Positions 7,256 to 16,910 of a DNA stretch of 64,000 nucleotides are shown here, one piece after another. Position 1 is the first letter of the stretch. Each line of letters begins with the position of its first letter. The notes under the pieces were generated by a model. That model searched no databases and had not been told where the DNA came from. It worked only from the letters and a program-made list of their open reading frames with translations. Both the position numbers and the translations under genes were made by a program. The DNA is from Dehalobacter sp. CP (GTDB lineage: Bacteria > Bacillota_B > Desulfitobacteriia > Desulfitobacteriales > Syntrophobotulaceae): the NCBI GenBank assembly GCA_009910795.1, contig VMEE01000022.1, positions 36,636 to 100,635 of the forward strand, given 5' to 3'.

Positions 7256-9415
7256 ATGAAACGTCATCACTGGTTTATACTTCCTCTGGTTTTTGTTTTG
7301 ATCTTCCAGCTGCCGGTACCGCTTTTGGGCGCTGATATGGGAACGCCTCAGACAGGTTCGGCGGAAACAAAAATCTCCCTGGAACAAGCCTTGCAGATTG
7401 TCAAACAAAATTTTGAAATTTCCAAAGAACTGATCGAGTTTACTTCAAGCTTCAGCAATTATCAGTCCCGTCAGGTTTGGTCGCTGGACTGGAACACTTC
7501 CGGCAGCTCCGGTGGTAATTTTTCAGCCCAGGTCGACGCTGTCAGCGGAGAAATTCTGTCCATATATTCCTGGCAGTCTGTCCAGGGCAATCAGGCCTAT
7601 ACACTTCCGCGGATAACCCCGGAACAGGCCAGGCAAGTCGCGGAAACTACTGTCCAAAAATTAACCGGGCCGAAATATGCCAAATTGAAATTCCTCGAGA
7701 ATAAGGCGATTGTTCCGATCAATCTCTATGGCGAGACCGTTTACAGCTACAATTGGCAGCGGTTTGAAAACGGCATCCCGTTCCAGGGCAACCTGGTCAG
7801 TGTACAGGTGAGTGCTTCGAGCGGCAAGGTCACTGCTTATAACATCATCTGGAATGATCTTAAGATCCCTGAAGTGAATAATATCATCAATGCCGGGCGA
7901 GCAACTGAATACTTTAATACCACTAAACTTCTGGAACTGCAATACTTTTTGGCACCGGCTTATAAGCCATTGATCACAGCACAAAACAGTGAGAAAGTCC
8001 AGCTGGTTTATACCCTGAAAAACGGTGGAACAATCGATGCATTCACCGGAAAACCCTTGGTCCTGAACTCCGGTCAATGGCTGTTTACGAATGACCGGGC
8101 GCTGGGTGGACTTAGCTCGGCTGAAAGCGCAGCCAAATCTATTCTTTTAACACCGCAGGAACAAAAGGAAATCGCCGAAAATGCAAAACTTTTGACCAGG
8201 GAAAAAGCGATTGAGGCCGTCAAGCAGTGGGTAGAAATCCCTTCGAACGTTACGTTGAAAAGCATCAATCTTTACCAGGACTACAGTCTACGCGGCGGAA
8301 AGGTATGGTCCTTTGAATGGGGAACCCCAAGCGGTCCCCGGGCCCAAACGATTAATGCCAGGGTCAATGCAGCCAGCGGCGAATTAATCTCTTTCTCTGT
8401 TTACTCCTCTTCCGCAAACGCCGACGGAAGCCTGAATGCGATTACTAGTGAACAGGCCCAGACCATTGCGCAGGATTTTATCAGAAAAATCCAGCCAACT
8501 AAATCTCAGCAGGTTAAACTCAATGCGGACAACACAGCCGATTCCGTCAAATCAGCAGAACTCACCAGCATCACGTTCAATTATGAACGGATCGTCAACG
8601 GCATTCTGTTTCCTTCCAATAACATCAGCATTACTGTTGATTTACAGACGAAGAAAATCACTTCTTATTATCTGAATTGGTGGAATCTCGATTTCCCGCA
8701 ATTGTCGGAAGCAATGTCTCCAGCCAAAGTCCGGGAAATACTCTTCCAGGCTAGACCTATGCAATTGACCTATGTTCTATTGTACGACCAAGGAGAAGCC
8801 AAGGAAGTCCGGCTTATCTATCAGCCTTCCTCAGAAAGCAGTCAGACCTCCGACCTGATGGATGCCAGAACCGGATCATTTTTAGATTTCCAGGGAAATT
8901 CCTTAAAAGATCAGCCTCAGGCTCATATCTTCACGGATATTGCCGGAAACACTGCGGAAAAAGAAATCACCGTGCTGGGAATGGCTGGATTATTCGGTGA
9001 ATACGGAAGCCAGTTCCGTCCGACCGAAAATATCACTGCCAGTGCCTTCCTGCGGGCTCTTTACACAATAAAAAACGGCTCGGAGAACAATCTTTCCGAT
9101 ACCGATGTCATGAAAAAAGCTAAAGAAGAAGGATGGATTCAGGATAACCTGGCCTCGTCCCAAATCGTTACCAAAGAACTGTGCAGCCAAATCATCGTCC
9201 GCTTCCTCGGACTCGAAAAGATTGCCGCGCTGAACCCATTGTTCCAGACTTCCTTCGATGATGTCCCGTTTGAAGAGTGCGGATACGCTTCACTCGCCAC
9301 AGGTCTCGGCATTCTGAAAGCGGACAACAGCAAATTTTATCCGCTTCAGCCTATGACCCGCGCTGATACGGCTTACGCCCTGATCAGAGCGTTTGAAACC
9401 GGGTTTAAATCTTAA
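7256..9415 (+). CDS. Secreted YcdB/YcdC-repeat protein with C-terminal SLH segment
   Basis: About 719 residues. There is an N-terminal signal peptide (MKRHHWFILPLVFVLIFQLPVPLLGA). Two or more YcdB/YcdC-type repeats follow, recognisable by recurring VWSLDW.. or VWSFEWGT, INARVNAASGEL and A.YN..WNDL or YYLNWWNLDFP motifs. The last 150 or so residues contain an S-layer homology-like module (FDDVPFEECGYASLATGLGIL, FYPLQPMTRADTAYALIRAFE). It is probably anchored to the cell envelope. Function is unknown. Related proteins have PepSY-like folds and are suspected of controlling peptidases. The ATG at 7256 is chosen because AAAGGATGG precedes it. Confidence 0.82.
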   Translation: MKRHHWFILPLVFVLIFQLPVPLLGADMGTPQTGSAETKISLEQALQIVKQNFEISKELIEFTSSFSNYQSRQVWSLDWNTSGSSGGNFSAQVDAVSGEILSIYSWQSVQGNQAYTLPRITPEQARQVAETTVQKLTGPKYAKLKFLENKAIVPINLYGETVYSYNWQRFENGIPFQGNLVSVQVSASSGKVTAYNIIWNDLKIPEVNNIINAGRATEYFNTTKLLELQYFLAPAYKPLITAQNSEKVQLVYTLKNGGTIDAFTGKPLVLNSGQWLFTNDRALGGLSSAESAAKSILLTPQEQKEIAENAKLLTREKAIEAVKQWVEIPSNVTLKSINLYQDYSLRGGKVWSFEWGTPSGPRAQTINARVNAASGELISFSVYSSSANADGSLNAITSEQAQTIAQDFIRKIQPTKSQQVKLNADNTADSVKSAELTSITFNYERIVNGILFPSNNISITVDLQTKKITSYYLNWWNLDFPQLSEAMSPAKVREILFQARPMQLTYVLLYDQGEAKEVRLIYQPSSESSQTSDLMDARTGSFLDFQGNSLKDQPQAHIFTDIAGNTAEKEITVLGMAGLFGEYGSQFRPTENITASAFLRALYTIKNGSENNLSDTDVMKKAKEEGWIQDNLASSQIVTKELCSQIIVRFLGLEKIAALNPLFQTSFDDVPFEECGYASLATGLGILKADNSKFYPLQPMTRADTAYALIRAFETGFKS

Positions 9416-9463
9416 TTCAGTACAAAATTAGTAAGGAAATCCCTACGAAGCCCACAGGCAAGA

Positions 9464-9790
9464 CTAATAATAGACAGTAAAAATGTAGCCGAGCGCTATC
9501 CCAAGGACGGCCAGTGTGAATCCACCAAATTTGAATCCTGTTTTAATTAGCGGGATTCTTTTTTGATTTCTGACTAAAAAGTCTTCATTCTCTTTCTTCA
9601 GTACTTCCATCATTTTTTTTGGCTGTATAAAAGCAAAAAGACCAAGGATGACATACGCGCCGAATCCCGCATAGACAAGGATGTCCAGATCCACATTGCA
9701 GCCAACTAAGAATGCTATCAAGCTCAATATAACCAAGGTTAAGAAAATTTTCTCGAATAGGGTCGTCGATCTTTCAAAAAGAGGTTTCAC
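9464..9790 (-). CDS. Small integral membrane protein, unknown function
   Basis: 108 residues with three predicted membrane helices (IFLTLVILSLIAFLVGC, LVYAGFGAYVILGLFAFI and TGFKFGGFTLAVLGIALGYIF) separated by a charged loop. No recognised domain. The start is a GTG preceded by AGGTGGG. It sits alone between the YcdB protein gene and the transglycosylase gene. Confidence 0.6.
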   Translation of the reverse strand: MKPLFERSTTLFEKIFLTLVILSLIAFLVGCNVDLDILVYAGFGAYVILGLFAFIQPKKMMEVLKKENEDFLVRNQKRIPLIKTGFKFGGFTLAVLGIALGYIFTVYY

Positions 9791-9871
9791 CTTTATTATC
9801 CCACCTGCTGCAGTTGTATTGTATACGTACTCATCTATTATAAAACAAGTCCGCAGTAAATTGTCCAGGTA

Positions 9872-9912
9872 AATAAAGACAATCCATGCTTAATAAAGAC
9901 AATCCCATGCTT
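9872..9912. repeat. Two-copy tandem repeat, 20/21 bp
   Basis: AATAAAGACAATCCATGCTT (9872-9891) is followed directly by a second copy with one extra C (9892-9912). It lies upstream of the transglycosylase gene. It looks like a simple replication-slippage duplication. Confidence 0.8.
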
Positions 9913-10001
9913 GCTTTCAGCGTCTGTTCATCGCATAATAATAGTCAAGACAAGCAGTACGTTTCCATTTTTCTAAAAACAATGATTACCGGGGTGATCG
10001 T

Positions 10002-10835
10002 ATGAAAATCAATGCTCAAAACGAACTGCTGCAGCTGCAAATTCAAAATATGGTCCAGGCCCTGGAAGGCACTTCTGAAAACTCCGAAGCTTTTCAGATG
10101 GTTTATAAAATGCTGTTGGAGACCATACAGGAAGACAGCAATATTACGTCGGATCTGTCAAGTCAGACAAATCAAACGGAGCAGTCCGATTCGTCTGACC
10201 AGATGCAGATGCTCTATCTCTATAACCTTATCAATCTGCAGAATTCACTGCTAAACACAGGAGACGGAACCGAAAGCCTGATTAGAACCAGGGACTTCCT
10301 AGGAACAAATAACATGACCTCATCCGGGCAGACATACAGCAGTGCTTACAGTGCTTACAACATGAATAACACGAATAATACAGACAGCTCTTTCAACGCG
10401 TCTTCGATTGATGCTTCAATTAAAGCTGCGATTACGGGAGCTTCGGAAAAATACGGTGTGGAAAAGTCTTTGATATCAGCCGTCATTCGTCAGGAATCAT
10501 CCTTTAACCCGAACGCGGTCTCTTCAGCAGGCGCAATCGGCCTGATGCAGCTGATGCCGGCAACAGCCTCAGGACTGGGCGTAACCGACCCCTTTAATAT
10601 TGAACAGAATGTTGACGGTGGAACACGTTATTTACGGCAGCTGATCGACCGTTACGGATCCACGGAAATGGCTCTGGCTGCCTATAATGCCGGATCAGGA
10701 ACAATCCGGGCCAGAGGCGTCCAGGGACCGGAGGACCTTGTGAAAATGCCTGCCGAAACAAGAAATTTTGTTCAAAACGTTATGAATTACTATACAGTAT
10801 CGAAAGAGGCTGCCACTTATTCTGGCAGCCCCTAA
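10002..10835 (+). CDS. Lytic transglycosylase, SLT domain
   Basis: 277 residues. The C-terminal SLT domain (about 145-265) shows the catalytic Glu165 in RQESSFNPNAVS, AGAIGLMQLMPATA, and the ALAAYNAG motif. The enzyme cleaves the glycan strand of peptidoglycan to give anhydro-muramic ends. The first 140 residues are a Gln/Ser/Asn-rich linker without a clear signal peptide. Secretion would need a non-classical route or a flagellar or sporulation context. Start ATG with GGGGTGA upstream. Confidence 0.88.
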   Translation: MKINAQNELLQLQIQNMVQALEGTSENSEAFQMVYKMLLETIQEDSNITSDLSSQTNQTEQSDSSDQMQMLYLYNLINLQNSLLNTGDGTESLIRTRDFLGTNNMTSSGQTYSSAYSAYNMNNTNNTDSSFNASSIDASIKAAITGASEKYGVEKSLISAVIRQESSFNPNAVSSAGAIGLMQLMPATASGLGVTDPFNIEQNVDGGTRYLRQLIDRYGSTEMALAAYNAGSGTIRARGVQGPEDLVKMPAETRNFVQNVMNYYTVSKEAATYSGSP

Positions 10836-10913
10836 ATCTTTATTCGAACAAATTGAAAAATGAAGTGGTCTTGACAGTTCTCAATTGATAGTATCCAAGG
10901 ATAAAGATAAAGG

Positions 10914-11261
10914 TTACTTATCTCCTTCTTCAGGTACAATGCATAGGAATGAAAATTCTTTCCCGGAATGATTCTGAAACTGATGAAGAGCACCTCCGGG
11001 AACATAGGCATAAGCGCCTTCCTTCAGGGCATAATCCTGACCGTCTAAATGCAGCGTACCTTCGCCTGAAGCAATATAATTAATATGGGGCCAATCGTGC
11101 GTGTGTCTGGGTGTAAAGCCACCCGGTTCAAGCGTAAAGAGCCGCATCGTCCAGCCATTCCAGCCTTCTTTGGGAGATACCAGTACTTTTTTGGTGGCAC
11201 CCTGTATTCCTGCTCCCTGCATAGGGATCCCTGCCAATTCGTTCACATGTCCGACGATCAT
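10914..11261 (-). CDS. Single-domain cupin protein
   Basis: 115 residues with the two cupin motifs. Motif 1 is PGGFTPRHTHDWPHINYIASGEG, with the metal-binding HxH and E pattern, and motif 2 is AYVPGGALHQFQNHSG. Such small cupins bind a divalent metal and act as isomerases, dioxygenases or binding proteins. Nothing nearby identifies the substrate. The ATG at 11261 follows a strong GGAGG site. Confidence 0.85.
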   Translation of the reverse strand: MIVGHVNELAGIPMQGAGIQGATKKVLVSPKEGWNGWTMRLFTLEPGGFTPRHTHDWPHINYIASGEGTLHLDGQDYALKEGAYAYVPGGALHQFQNHSGKEFSFLCIVPEEGDK

Positions 11262-11315
11262 CGTTTCGCCTCCGATCTCATTTCTCTATTTTGTTATTTC
11301 TCTATTTTATAATTT

Positions 11316-12503
11316 TTACCTATTTTGTTTATCTGACGGATAATTTCCGAGCATCTGGAAGTAAGCGCTCTCTTTCTCGATCCCCTCAACGGCTTTCTTG
11401 ACCACACGATTATTCAGATTACCCTCGAAATCAATATAGAAGAGATATTCCCAGGTCTTATCCGTCATCGGCCGGGATTCGATCTTCATCATATTCAGCC
11501 CGTTGCGGGCAAAGTGACTGAGGACCCTGTACAATGAACCGGGTTCATGGGAAATGGCGACAACGAGACTGATCTTGTTACACGCACCTCTAAGCTCAGG
11601 TTTTCTGCCGATGATGATAAACCGGGTGAAGTTCGCCGGATTATTGTTGATCTTTTCGGCCAGAATGTCCAGGCCATAGAGCTCCGCCGCTCGCCTGCTC
11701 GCAATGGATACCAGGGCTTTCGAGCCTGCATCGGCAACTTTCTTGGCACTTACCGCGGTATTGCTGCAGGTTACCTGGTTCCATTCGGGATGTTTTCTTA
11801 AAAAAATACTGGACTGCTGAAAACCCTGGGGATGGGAGCATACTTCCCTGATATCTTCGAGCTTTGTTCCTTTAACCGCCAGCAGGTTATGATCGATCTG
11901 GATACATTTTTCACCGACGATATAAAACCCAAACTGACAAAGCAGGTCATAGACGTCGGCAATACCGCCGGTAAACGAATTTTCCAGCGGAAGAACCCCG
12001 TAATCAATCTCTTCTGCAGCCAACGCCTGAAACACATCTTCAAAGTTCACATAATTCTTGGCATTCTTGCCTTCCCCGAAATATTCCTTAAGCGCCTGTT
12101 CACTATAGGAACCCGGAATTCCCTGGAACCCGATCACATTTCCGGAAACACATTTCCCCAGTTCTCCGGTTTCCGACTCCTCTTCAATTTCCGAAATTTC
12201 CTGCCAGGAACCGGTTTCTGGCCTAAAAAAGCGTTCAGCCTGAACACCTTTACTAATACTCATGACGGCTTTGAGGAATTCTTCTGCAGTTTTAACTAGA
12301 TCCTTGTTTTTGACCTGCTCAATTTTTTGCAGGACTTTATTCTCCCTGGATTCATCCAAGATATTAATGCTGTTCAAAATCTTATATTCAGCTACCTCAA
12401 TGACGGTCTCCATTCTTGCTTCAAAAAGACGAAGCAGCTCGGTATCAATTTCATCTATCTTAGACCTGAGGTCCTGTAGTCTCCGATTTTTTAGTTCATC
12501 CAC
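11316..12503 (-). CDS. pheA: Bifunctional chorismate mutase / prephenate dehydratase
   Basis: About 395 residues in three parts. An AroQ-type chorismate mutase comes first (LRSKIDEIDTELLRLFEARM, first 85 residues). A prephenate dehydratase domain follows (GIPGSYSEQALKEYFG, PLENSFTGGI and the TRFIIIGR end). Last is a regulatory ACT domain (HEPGSLYRVLSHFARNGLNMMKIESRP) with the ESRP phenylalanine-binding motif. It converts chorismate to phenylpyruvate and is expected to be inhibited by Phe. The GTG at 12503 follows GGATGGGG and overlaps the aroC end by 13 bases. It is the last gene of the aromatic operon. Confidence 0.93.
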   Translation of the reverse strand: MDELKNRRLQDLRSKIDEIDTELLRLFEARMETVIEVAEYKILNSINILDESRENKVLQKIEQVKNKDLVKTAEEFLKAVMSISKGVQAERFFRPETGSWQEISEIEEESETGELGKCVSGNVIGFQGIPGSYSEQALKEYFGEGKNAKNYVNFEDVFQALAAEEIDYGVLPLENSFTGGIADVYDLLCQFGFYIVGEKCIQIDHNLLAVKGTKLEDIREVCSHPQGFQQSSIFLRKHPEWNQVTCSNTAVSAKKVADAGSKALVSIASRRAAELYGLDILAEKINNNPANFTRFIIIGRKPELRGACNKISLVVAISHEPGSLYRVLSHFARNGLNMMKIESRPMTDKTWEYLFYIDFEGNLNNRVVKKAVEGIEKESAYFQMLGNYPSDKQNR

Positions 12504-13588
12504 GTTACCCCATCCTTTTCTATCATCAAGTCCAATAAGGCCAGTGCAGCGGCGCTTTCTACGACAGGAACCGCCCGGGGGACGATGCAAGGGTCGTGTC
12601 TTCCCTGAACTGTGATTTGCGTCTCTTCCCTGGCGGCCATATTCACCGTCTGCTGCACTTTGCCGATCGAAGGCGTCGGTTTCACGGCAGCCCGGAATAT
12701 CAAAGGCATGCCATTCGTGATCCCTCCAAGGATTCCGCCATTGTGATTGGAAAGCGTCACCACTTTATCTGTGAAAGCGAATGGATCATTAGCTTCAGAC
12801 CCTTTCATCTGCACAATTGCAAACCCAGCGCCGAATTCGACTCCCTTCACCGCCGGAACAGCAAACAGCAGATGGGCAATTTTGCTTTCAGCTGAATCAA
12901 AGAATGGCGACCCCAAGCCGACAGGCAAACCTGCTACCGCTGTTTCAATCACGCCGCCGACAGAGTCCTCCTCGGCTTTGGCCTGAAGAATTTTCTGTTT
13001 CATCCGGGTACCCGCTTCTTCGGACAAAACTGGGAATTCTTGTTCTGTCAGTTCACGGAGTAGACCTGAATCAATTCGAAGGTCATCAAAACGATCCTCT
13101 CCAATACCACCGATATTTAAAATATGGCTGCCAATCACAATGCCCTTCTTTTCCAGGATTTGTTTGGCAATGGCTCCAGCCAGCACCAATGGTGCAGTTA
13201 GTCTGCCGGAAAAATGGCCTCCACCCCGGTAATCGTTGAAGCCCCTGTGTTTTACCATCGCGGTATAATCCGCATGGCCGGGCCGCACCGTGTCTTTCAA
13301 TTCGCAATAATCCCCGGAGTGCTGATCCTTATTCCAGATCACACAGCAGAGCGGGGCTCCGGTCGTAAATCCATGAAAGAAACCACTCAGGATTTCAAAT
13401 TCGTCTTTTTCTTGCCGCGGGGTTGAAAGCGCGTTCTTCCCCGGTGCCCTTCTGGCCAGTTCCCGGCTGATGAAGGGCAAATCGAGCTTTAATCCCGCCG
13501 GCAGACCATCGAGCACGATCCCGATGCATTTTCCGTGTGATTCCCCAAACAGCGATAGTTTAAGGGTTTCACCCCATGTTCCACTCAT
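12491..13588 (-). CDS. aroC: Chorismate synthase
   Basis: 365 residues, the normal length. It converts 5-enolpyruvylshikimate-3-phosphate to chorismate using reduced FMN. Family signatures are visible: GESHGKCIGIVLDGLPAG at the N-terminus, RPGHADYT, the GGGHFSGRLTAPLV loop and RHDPCIVPRAVPVVE near the C-terminus. The start overlaps the end of aroA by 20 bases and the end overlaps the pheA start. This indicates translational coupling inside the aromatic operon. Confidence 0.95.
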   Translation of the reverse strand: MSGTWGETLKLSLFGESHGKCIGIVLDGLPAGLKLDLPFISRELARRAPGKNALSTPRQEKDEFEILSGFFHGFTTGAPLCCVIWNKDQHSGDYCELKDTVRPGHADYTAMVKHRGFNDYRGGGHFSGRLTAPLVLAGAIAKQILEKKGIVIGSHILNIGGIGEDRFDDLRIDSGLLRELTEQEFPVLSEEAGTRMKQKILQAKAEEDSVGGVIETAVAGLPVGLGSPFFDSAESKIAHLLFAVPAVKGVEFGAGFAIVQMKGSEANDPFAFTDKVVTLSNHNGGILGGITNGMPLIFRAAVKPTPSIGKVQQTVNMAAREETQITVQGRHDPCIVPRAVPVVESAAALALLDLMIEKDGVTWMN

Positions 13589-14864
13589 CAGCTCTACCTC
13601 CCAATTTGCAAAAATCCTGCCAGAAATGCGGATATGATTTTTTGACGGCTTCGGCTCCGGTCAGAAACACAGGCTCTGTACACCTGATGGAGGCCACAGC
13701 CATAGCCATCGCGATCCGGTGATCGTTCCAGCTGTCGACGGTTCCGCCATGCAGGGTTTCTACCCCTTCGATGAGGAGCCCTTCCTGCAGTTCCTGAATC
13801 CTGGCCCCAAGCTTGTTCAGCTCTGATGCCGTTGCTTTGAGTCTGTCCGATTCTTTGATCCGGAGTCTTCCAGCATTAATGATTCTGGTTGTGCCTTTGC
13901 TTAAAGAAGCCAGGACTGCAAGCACAGGTACCAGATCCGGACACTGTCCGGCATCAATTACCATTCCCTCAGTCGGACCACCCAGCACTTCTAGATTGTC
14001 ATCTATCCAATAAATTCGGGCACCCATCCCCAGCATCATATCAAGAATCGCCCTGTCCCCCTGCAGGGACCGAGCATTTAGATCCAGACATTTCAGACCG
14101 GACCCCAGTGTACCTGCCACCAGCCAGAACGCAGCCTGGGAGTAGTCTCCTTCAATGCGGCAATTAATTGCCTTATACCGCTGCTTTCCTGGAATAAGAA
14201 ATTCCCGGTAGGCGTTGTTTTGTACGGTTATTCCCGACTTTTCCAGCGCATTAATAGTCAGGTCAACATAACCGCGGGATTCTAGTTCCGTTGTAACGAC
14301 AATTCTGGAATCTCCGTCCAAGAGCGGCAGCAAAAACATAAGTCCTGTAATAAATTGAGAGCTGACATTGCCTTTCAGTTTATACTCACCCGGTGAAAAT
14401 CTCCCTTTGATCGTCAAGGGCAAATATCCGTCCCGGGTCTGATATTCAATTCCGTGCAGTTGAAACAGCTCATAATATGCGTCCAGGGGGCGCTCCACCA
14501 GCTTGCCGGCACCGGTAAAGGTCACCGGGCCTCCTGTCAGTGTGGCCAGCGGTATCAGAAATCTCAGCGTAGATCCGGATTCCCGGCAGTTGATTGTTTC
14601 CTGCGCGATTTGAAGCTTCGGGTTCCCTTCCAGCCAAAGCGCGCCTGGTTCACCAGGGTTCGCCGAGACTTCCCCGACGGTTGTACCCAGAGACACCAGC
14701 CCGTCCAAGGTTGCAGAAATATCTTCAGAAAAAACAAGATTGTCAATGCTGCTGGTCCCTTCAGCCAGCGCGGCGCAGATGACTGCCCGGTGACTGATGC
14801 TTTTAGAAGGAGGTATCCTGATCTCCCCGGTTAAAGTTGAAGGTTGCAAGCGTAAGCACGTCAA
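13569..14864 (-). CDS. aroA: 3-phosphoshikimate 1-carboxyvinyltransferase (EPSP synthase)
   Basis: 431 residues. It adds the enolpyruvyl group of PEP to shikimate-3-phosphate. Motifs: PPSKSISHRAVICAALAEG near the N-terminus, NCRESGSTLRFLIP (the GNSGT-type loop, here ESGST), and RIKESDRLKA and DHRIAMAMAV toward the C-terminus. The change of GNAGT to ESGST places it in the class II-like group typical of many Gram-positives. The start is TTG at 14864 with AAGGAG seven to eight bases upstream. Confidence 0.94.
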   Translation of the reverse strand: MTCLRLQPSTLTGEIRIPPSKSISHRAVICAALAEGTSSIDNLVFSEDISATLDGLVSLGTTVGEVSANPGEPGALWLEGNPKLQIAQETINCRESGSTLRFLIPLATLTGGPVTFTGAGKLVERPLDAYYELFQLHGIEYQTRDGYLPLTIKGRFSPGEYKLKGNVSSQFITGLMFLLPLLDGDSRIVVTTELESRGYVDLTINALEKSGITVQNNAYREFLIPGKQRYKAINCRIEGDYSQAAFWLVAGTLGSGLKCLDLNARSLQGDRAILDMMLGMGARIYWIDDNLEVLGGPTEGMVIDAGQCPDLVPVLAVLASLSKGTTRIINAGRLRIKESDRLKATASELNKLGARIQELQEGLLIEGVETLHGGTVDSWNDHRIAMAMAVASIRCTEPVFLTGAEAVKKSYPHFWQDFCKLGGRADEWNMG

Positions 14865-14876
14865 GAAAATCTCTCC

Positions 14877-15731
14877 TTAAAACTTTTCTCTGCCCCGACC
14901 GGCATTCTCAAGCATTTGTTTCAGCGAATCCCGATCCTTTTCTGCGACCGCCGTTCGGATCATCCGGACGTTTTCGATGAACACGTCAATTTGTTCTAAA
15001 ATATTGTCTTTATTCTCGAGTAGAAGTTCACTCCAGAGCTCGGCATTCATTCTCGCGACCCGTGTTGCATCGCGGAAGCTGCCTCCGACAAAGCTGCCGG
15101 TATCCTCAGCACAGGAACTGTTCATCAGGGCGGCCGCAATGACATGCGGAAGTTGACTTGTCAGCGCAATTATTTCGTCATGTTTATGCGGTTCCATTCG
15201 GATCGGCTGTCTGCAGCCGAGACCAAGAATCAACCTTTCCACCAGTCTCAAGCTTTCATTCTTCGTGCCGTCGATTGGGGTAATCAGATAGTTGGCCCCC
15301 CGGAAAATCTCTTCAGAAGCATAGGCAAATCCGCTGGATTCTTTGCCAGCCAGCGGATGTCCCCCGACGAAGCTCAAATCTTCCCTTAAGACTGAACTAA
15401 TCTCCTGAACGACTTGTTCTTTGAGTCCTGCCGTATCTGTAATCAGGGCACCGTGTTTAAAATAGGCCAGGTTGTCTTTCACAAACTGAACGGCAAGCTC
15501 CGGATAGATGCAGATCACAACAATATCCGAGCTTTGCAGCGGGATGCTTGCCTCCGTGAATCCTTTGCTGATCACACCCATTTTTTCTGCTTGTTCCAGC
15601 ACGCTGCTGTTAACATCGACTGCCCAGATTCTCTTTGGTTTTAGTTTATTCAAAGCCATGGCGAATGATCCGCCAATAAGTCCCAGACCCACCACCGTAA
15701 TTTCCATACTACCAAAGTCCGGTTCTTCCAA
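14877..15731 (-). CDS. tyrA: Prephenate dehydrogenase
   Basis: About 284 residues. An NAD(P)-binding Rossmann motif (VGLGLIGGSFAMAL) is followed by the helical TyrA domain with the GGHPLAGKE catalytic region and HDEIIALTSQLPH. It oxidatively decarboxylates prephenate to 4-hydroxyphenylpyruvate on the tyrosine branch. No ACT domain is present, so allostery by Tyr may be weak or absent. TTG at 15731 is preferred because GGAGGTG lies exactly six bases upstream. The alternative GTG at 15740 is part of that site. Confidence 0.92.
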   Translation of the reverse strand: MEEPDFGSMEITVVGLGLIGGSFAMALNKLKPKRIWAVDVNSSVLEQAEKMGVISKGFTEASIPLQSSDIVVICIYPELAVQFVKDNLAYFKHGALITDTAGLKEQVVQEISSVLREDLSFVGGHPLAGKESSGFAYASEEIFRGANYLITPIDGTKNESLRLVERLILGLGCRQPIRMEPHKHDEIIALTSQLPHVIAAALMNSSCAEDTGSFVGGSFRDATRVARMNAELWSELLLENKDNILEQIDVFIENVRMIRTAVAEKDRDSLKQMLENAGRGREKF

Positions 15732-15761
15732 GAAATCCACCTCCAGGGATCATCTCATTGA

Positions 15762-16775
15762 TTAAATAATCTTGTTCTGTATAACCGCCAGCTGTCTCAG
15801 TGAGTCCATTAAAGCCTGAAATTTCTCCGGTTTGATAGACTGCTGCCCGTCACATTTAGCATTGGCCGGGTCGTTGTGCACTTCGATCATGACACCGTCG
15901 GCACCTACGACCATTGCTGCTTTAGCCATCGGTTCGACAAGCCACCACAGCCCTGCCGCGTGGCTTGGATCAACAATAACCGGAAGGTGACTCAGTTTCT
16001 TGATCACCGGCACAGCAGTCAGGTCAAGCGTATTTCGGGTGTAATTTTCGAAAGTCCGGATGCCTCTTTCACAGAAAATAACATTCTCGTTGCCATGCGC
16101 CAGAATATATTCCGCAGCGAGTAATAATTCCTCAATGGTCGAGGATAACCCTCTTTTTAGAATCACCGGTTTTTGAATTTTTCCGACTTCTTTTAAGAGT
16201 TCAAAGTTCTGCATATTGCGGGCGCCGATCTGAATAATATCCACATCTTCAACGAATCTCTCCAGATATTCGGTCGACATTAATTCCGACACGATTGGCA
16301 GTCCTGTCTTTGCCCTGGCTATTTTCAAAAGTTCCAGGCCATCCTCTCTTAAACCCTGAAAGCTGTACGGTGAGGAACGCGGCTTAAAAGCGCCGCCTCT
16401 TAAAAAAGCAGCTCCGGATTCCTTAACCGCTTCGGCAATGCCGACAATTTGCGTTTCACTTTCTACCGAACACGGACCGGCAATCACAGCAAAGGTATCG
16501 CCGCCGATTTTTCTGTCCCCGACACTGATGACCGTATCTTCCGGGTGGAATAAACGGTTAACCTTTTTAAAAGGCTCCTGAACATGAATGACTTTTTCAA
16601 CATAATCATTTGCATGCAGCGTGTCCGGGTCAATGCTGCTGGTATTCCCGATCAATCCAAGAATATGGTAGTTCACGCCTAAAGACTCATGAACCTCACA
16701 TCCCAGGTCCAATATCTTCTGTTTCATCTTCGCGATCTCCTCTGGTGGCGTCTTCGGCCTCATTACAATAATCAT
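15762..16775 (-). CDS. aroF: 3-deoxy-7-phosphoheptulonate synthase (DAHP synthase, type I beta)
   Basis: 337 residues. The first 75 residues form the ferredoxin-like regulatory domain found in Thermotoga-type AroF. The KDSA/DAHPS barrel follows, with IAGPCSVESE, FLRGGAFKPRSSPYSFQG, KRGLSSTIEE and DPSHAAGLWW. It condenses PEP and erythrose-4-phosphate, the entry step of the pathway. It is the first gene of the aro operon, behind a leader peptide and terminator. The ATG at 16775 has AAGGAGG upstream. Confidence 0.95.
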   Translation of the reverse strand: MIIVMRPKTPPEEIAKMKQKILDLGCEVHESLGVNYHILGLIGNTSSIDPDTLHANDYVEKVIHVQEPFKKVNRLFHPEDTVISVGDRKIGGDTFAVIAGPCSVESETQIVGIAEAVKESGAAFLRGGAFKPRSSPYSFQGLREDGLELLKIARAKTGLPIVSELMSTEYLERFVEDVDIIQIGARNMQNFELLKEVGKIQKPVILKRGLSSTIEELLLAAEYILAHGNENVIFCERGIRTFENYTRNTLDLTAVPVIKKLSHLPVIVDPSHAAGLWWLVEPMAKAAMVVGADGVMIEVHNDPANAKCDGQQSIKPEKFQALMDSLRQLAVIQNKII

Positions 16776-16829
16776 TTTTCCTACCTCCTTAAACTGTCCT
16801 ACTTACTTACATGATACTACTCAAGCTTG

Positions 16830-16868
16830 AATAAAAACAGAAGGCTCATTATTTCTAATGAGCCTTCT
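16830..16868 (-). terminator. Attenuator terminator of the aromatic operon
   Basis: On the minus strand AGAAGGCTCATTA and TAATGAGCCTTCT form a perfect 13-bp stem with a GAAA loop, followed by GUUUUUAUUC. It lies between the promoter and aroF, so it must be read through for expression. The segment CUAAUGAGC inside the upstream leader ORF (16940-16948) is exactly complementary to nine bases of the 5' side of this stem (16855-16863), giving a competing antiterminator. Confidence 0.88.
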
Positions 16869-16910
16869 TTAACAGTATCGTATTTCAACTTCGGTTTCTC
16901 TCGACCGGGG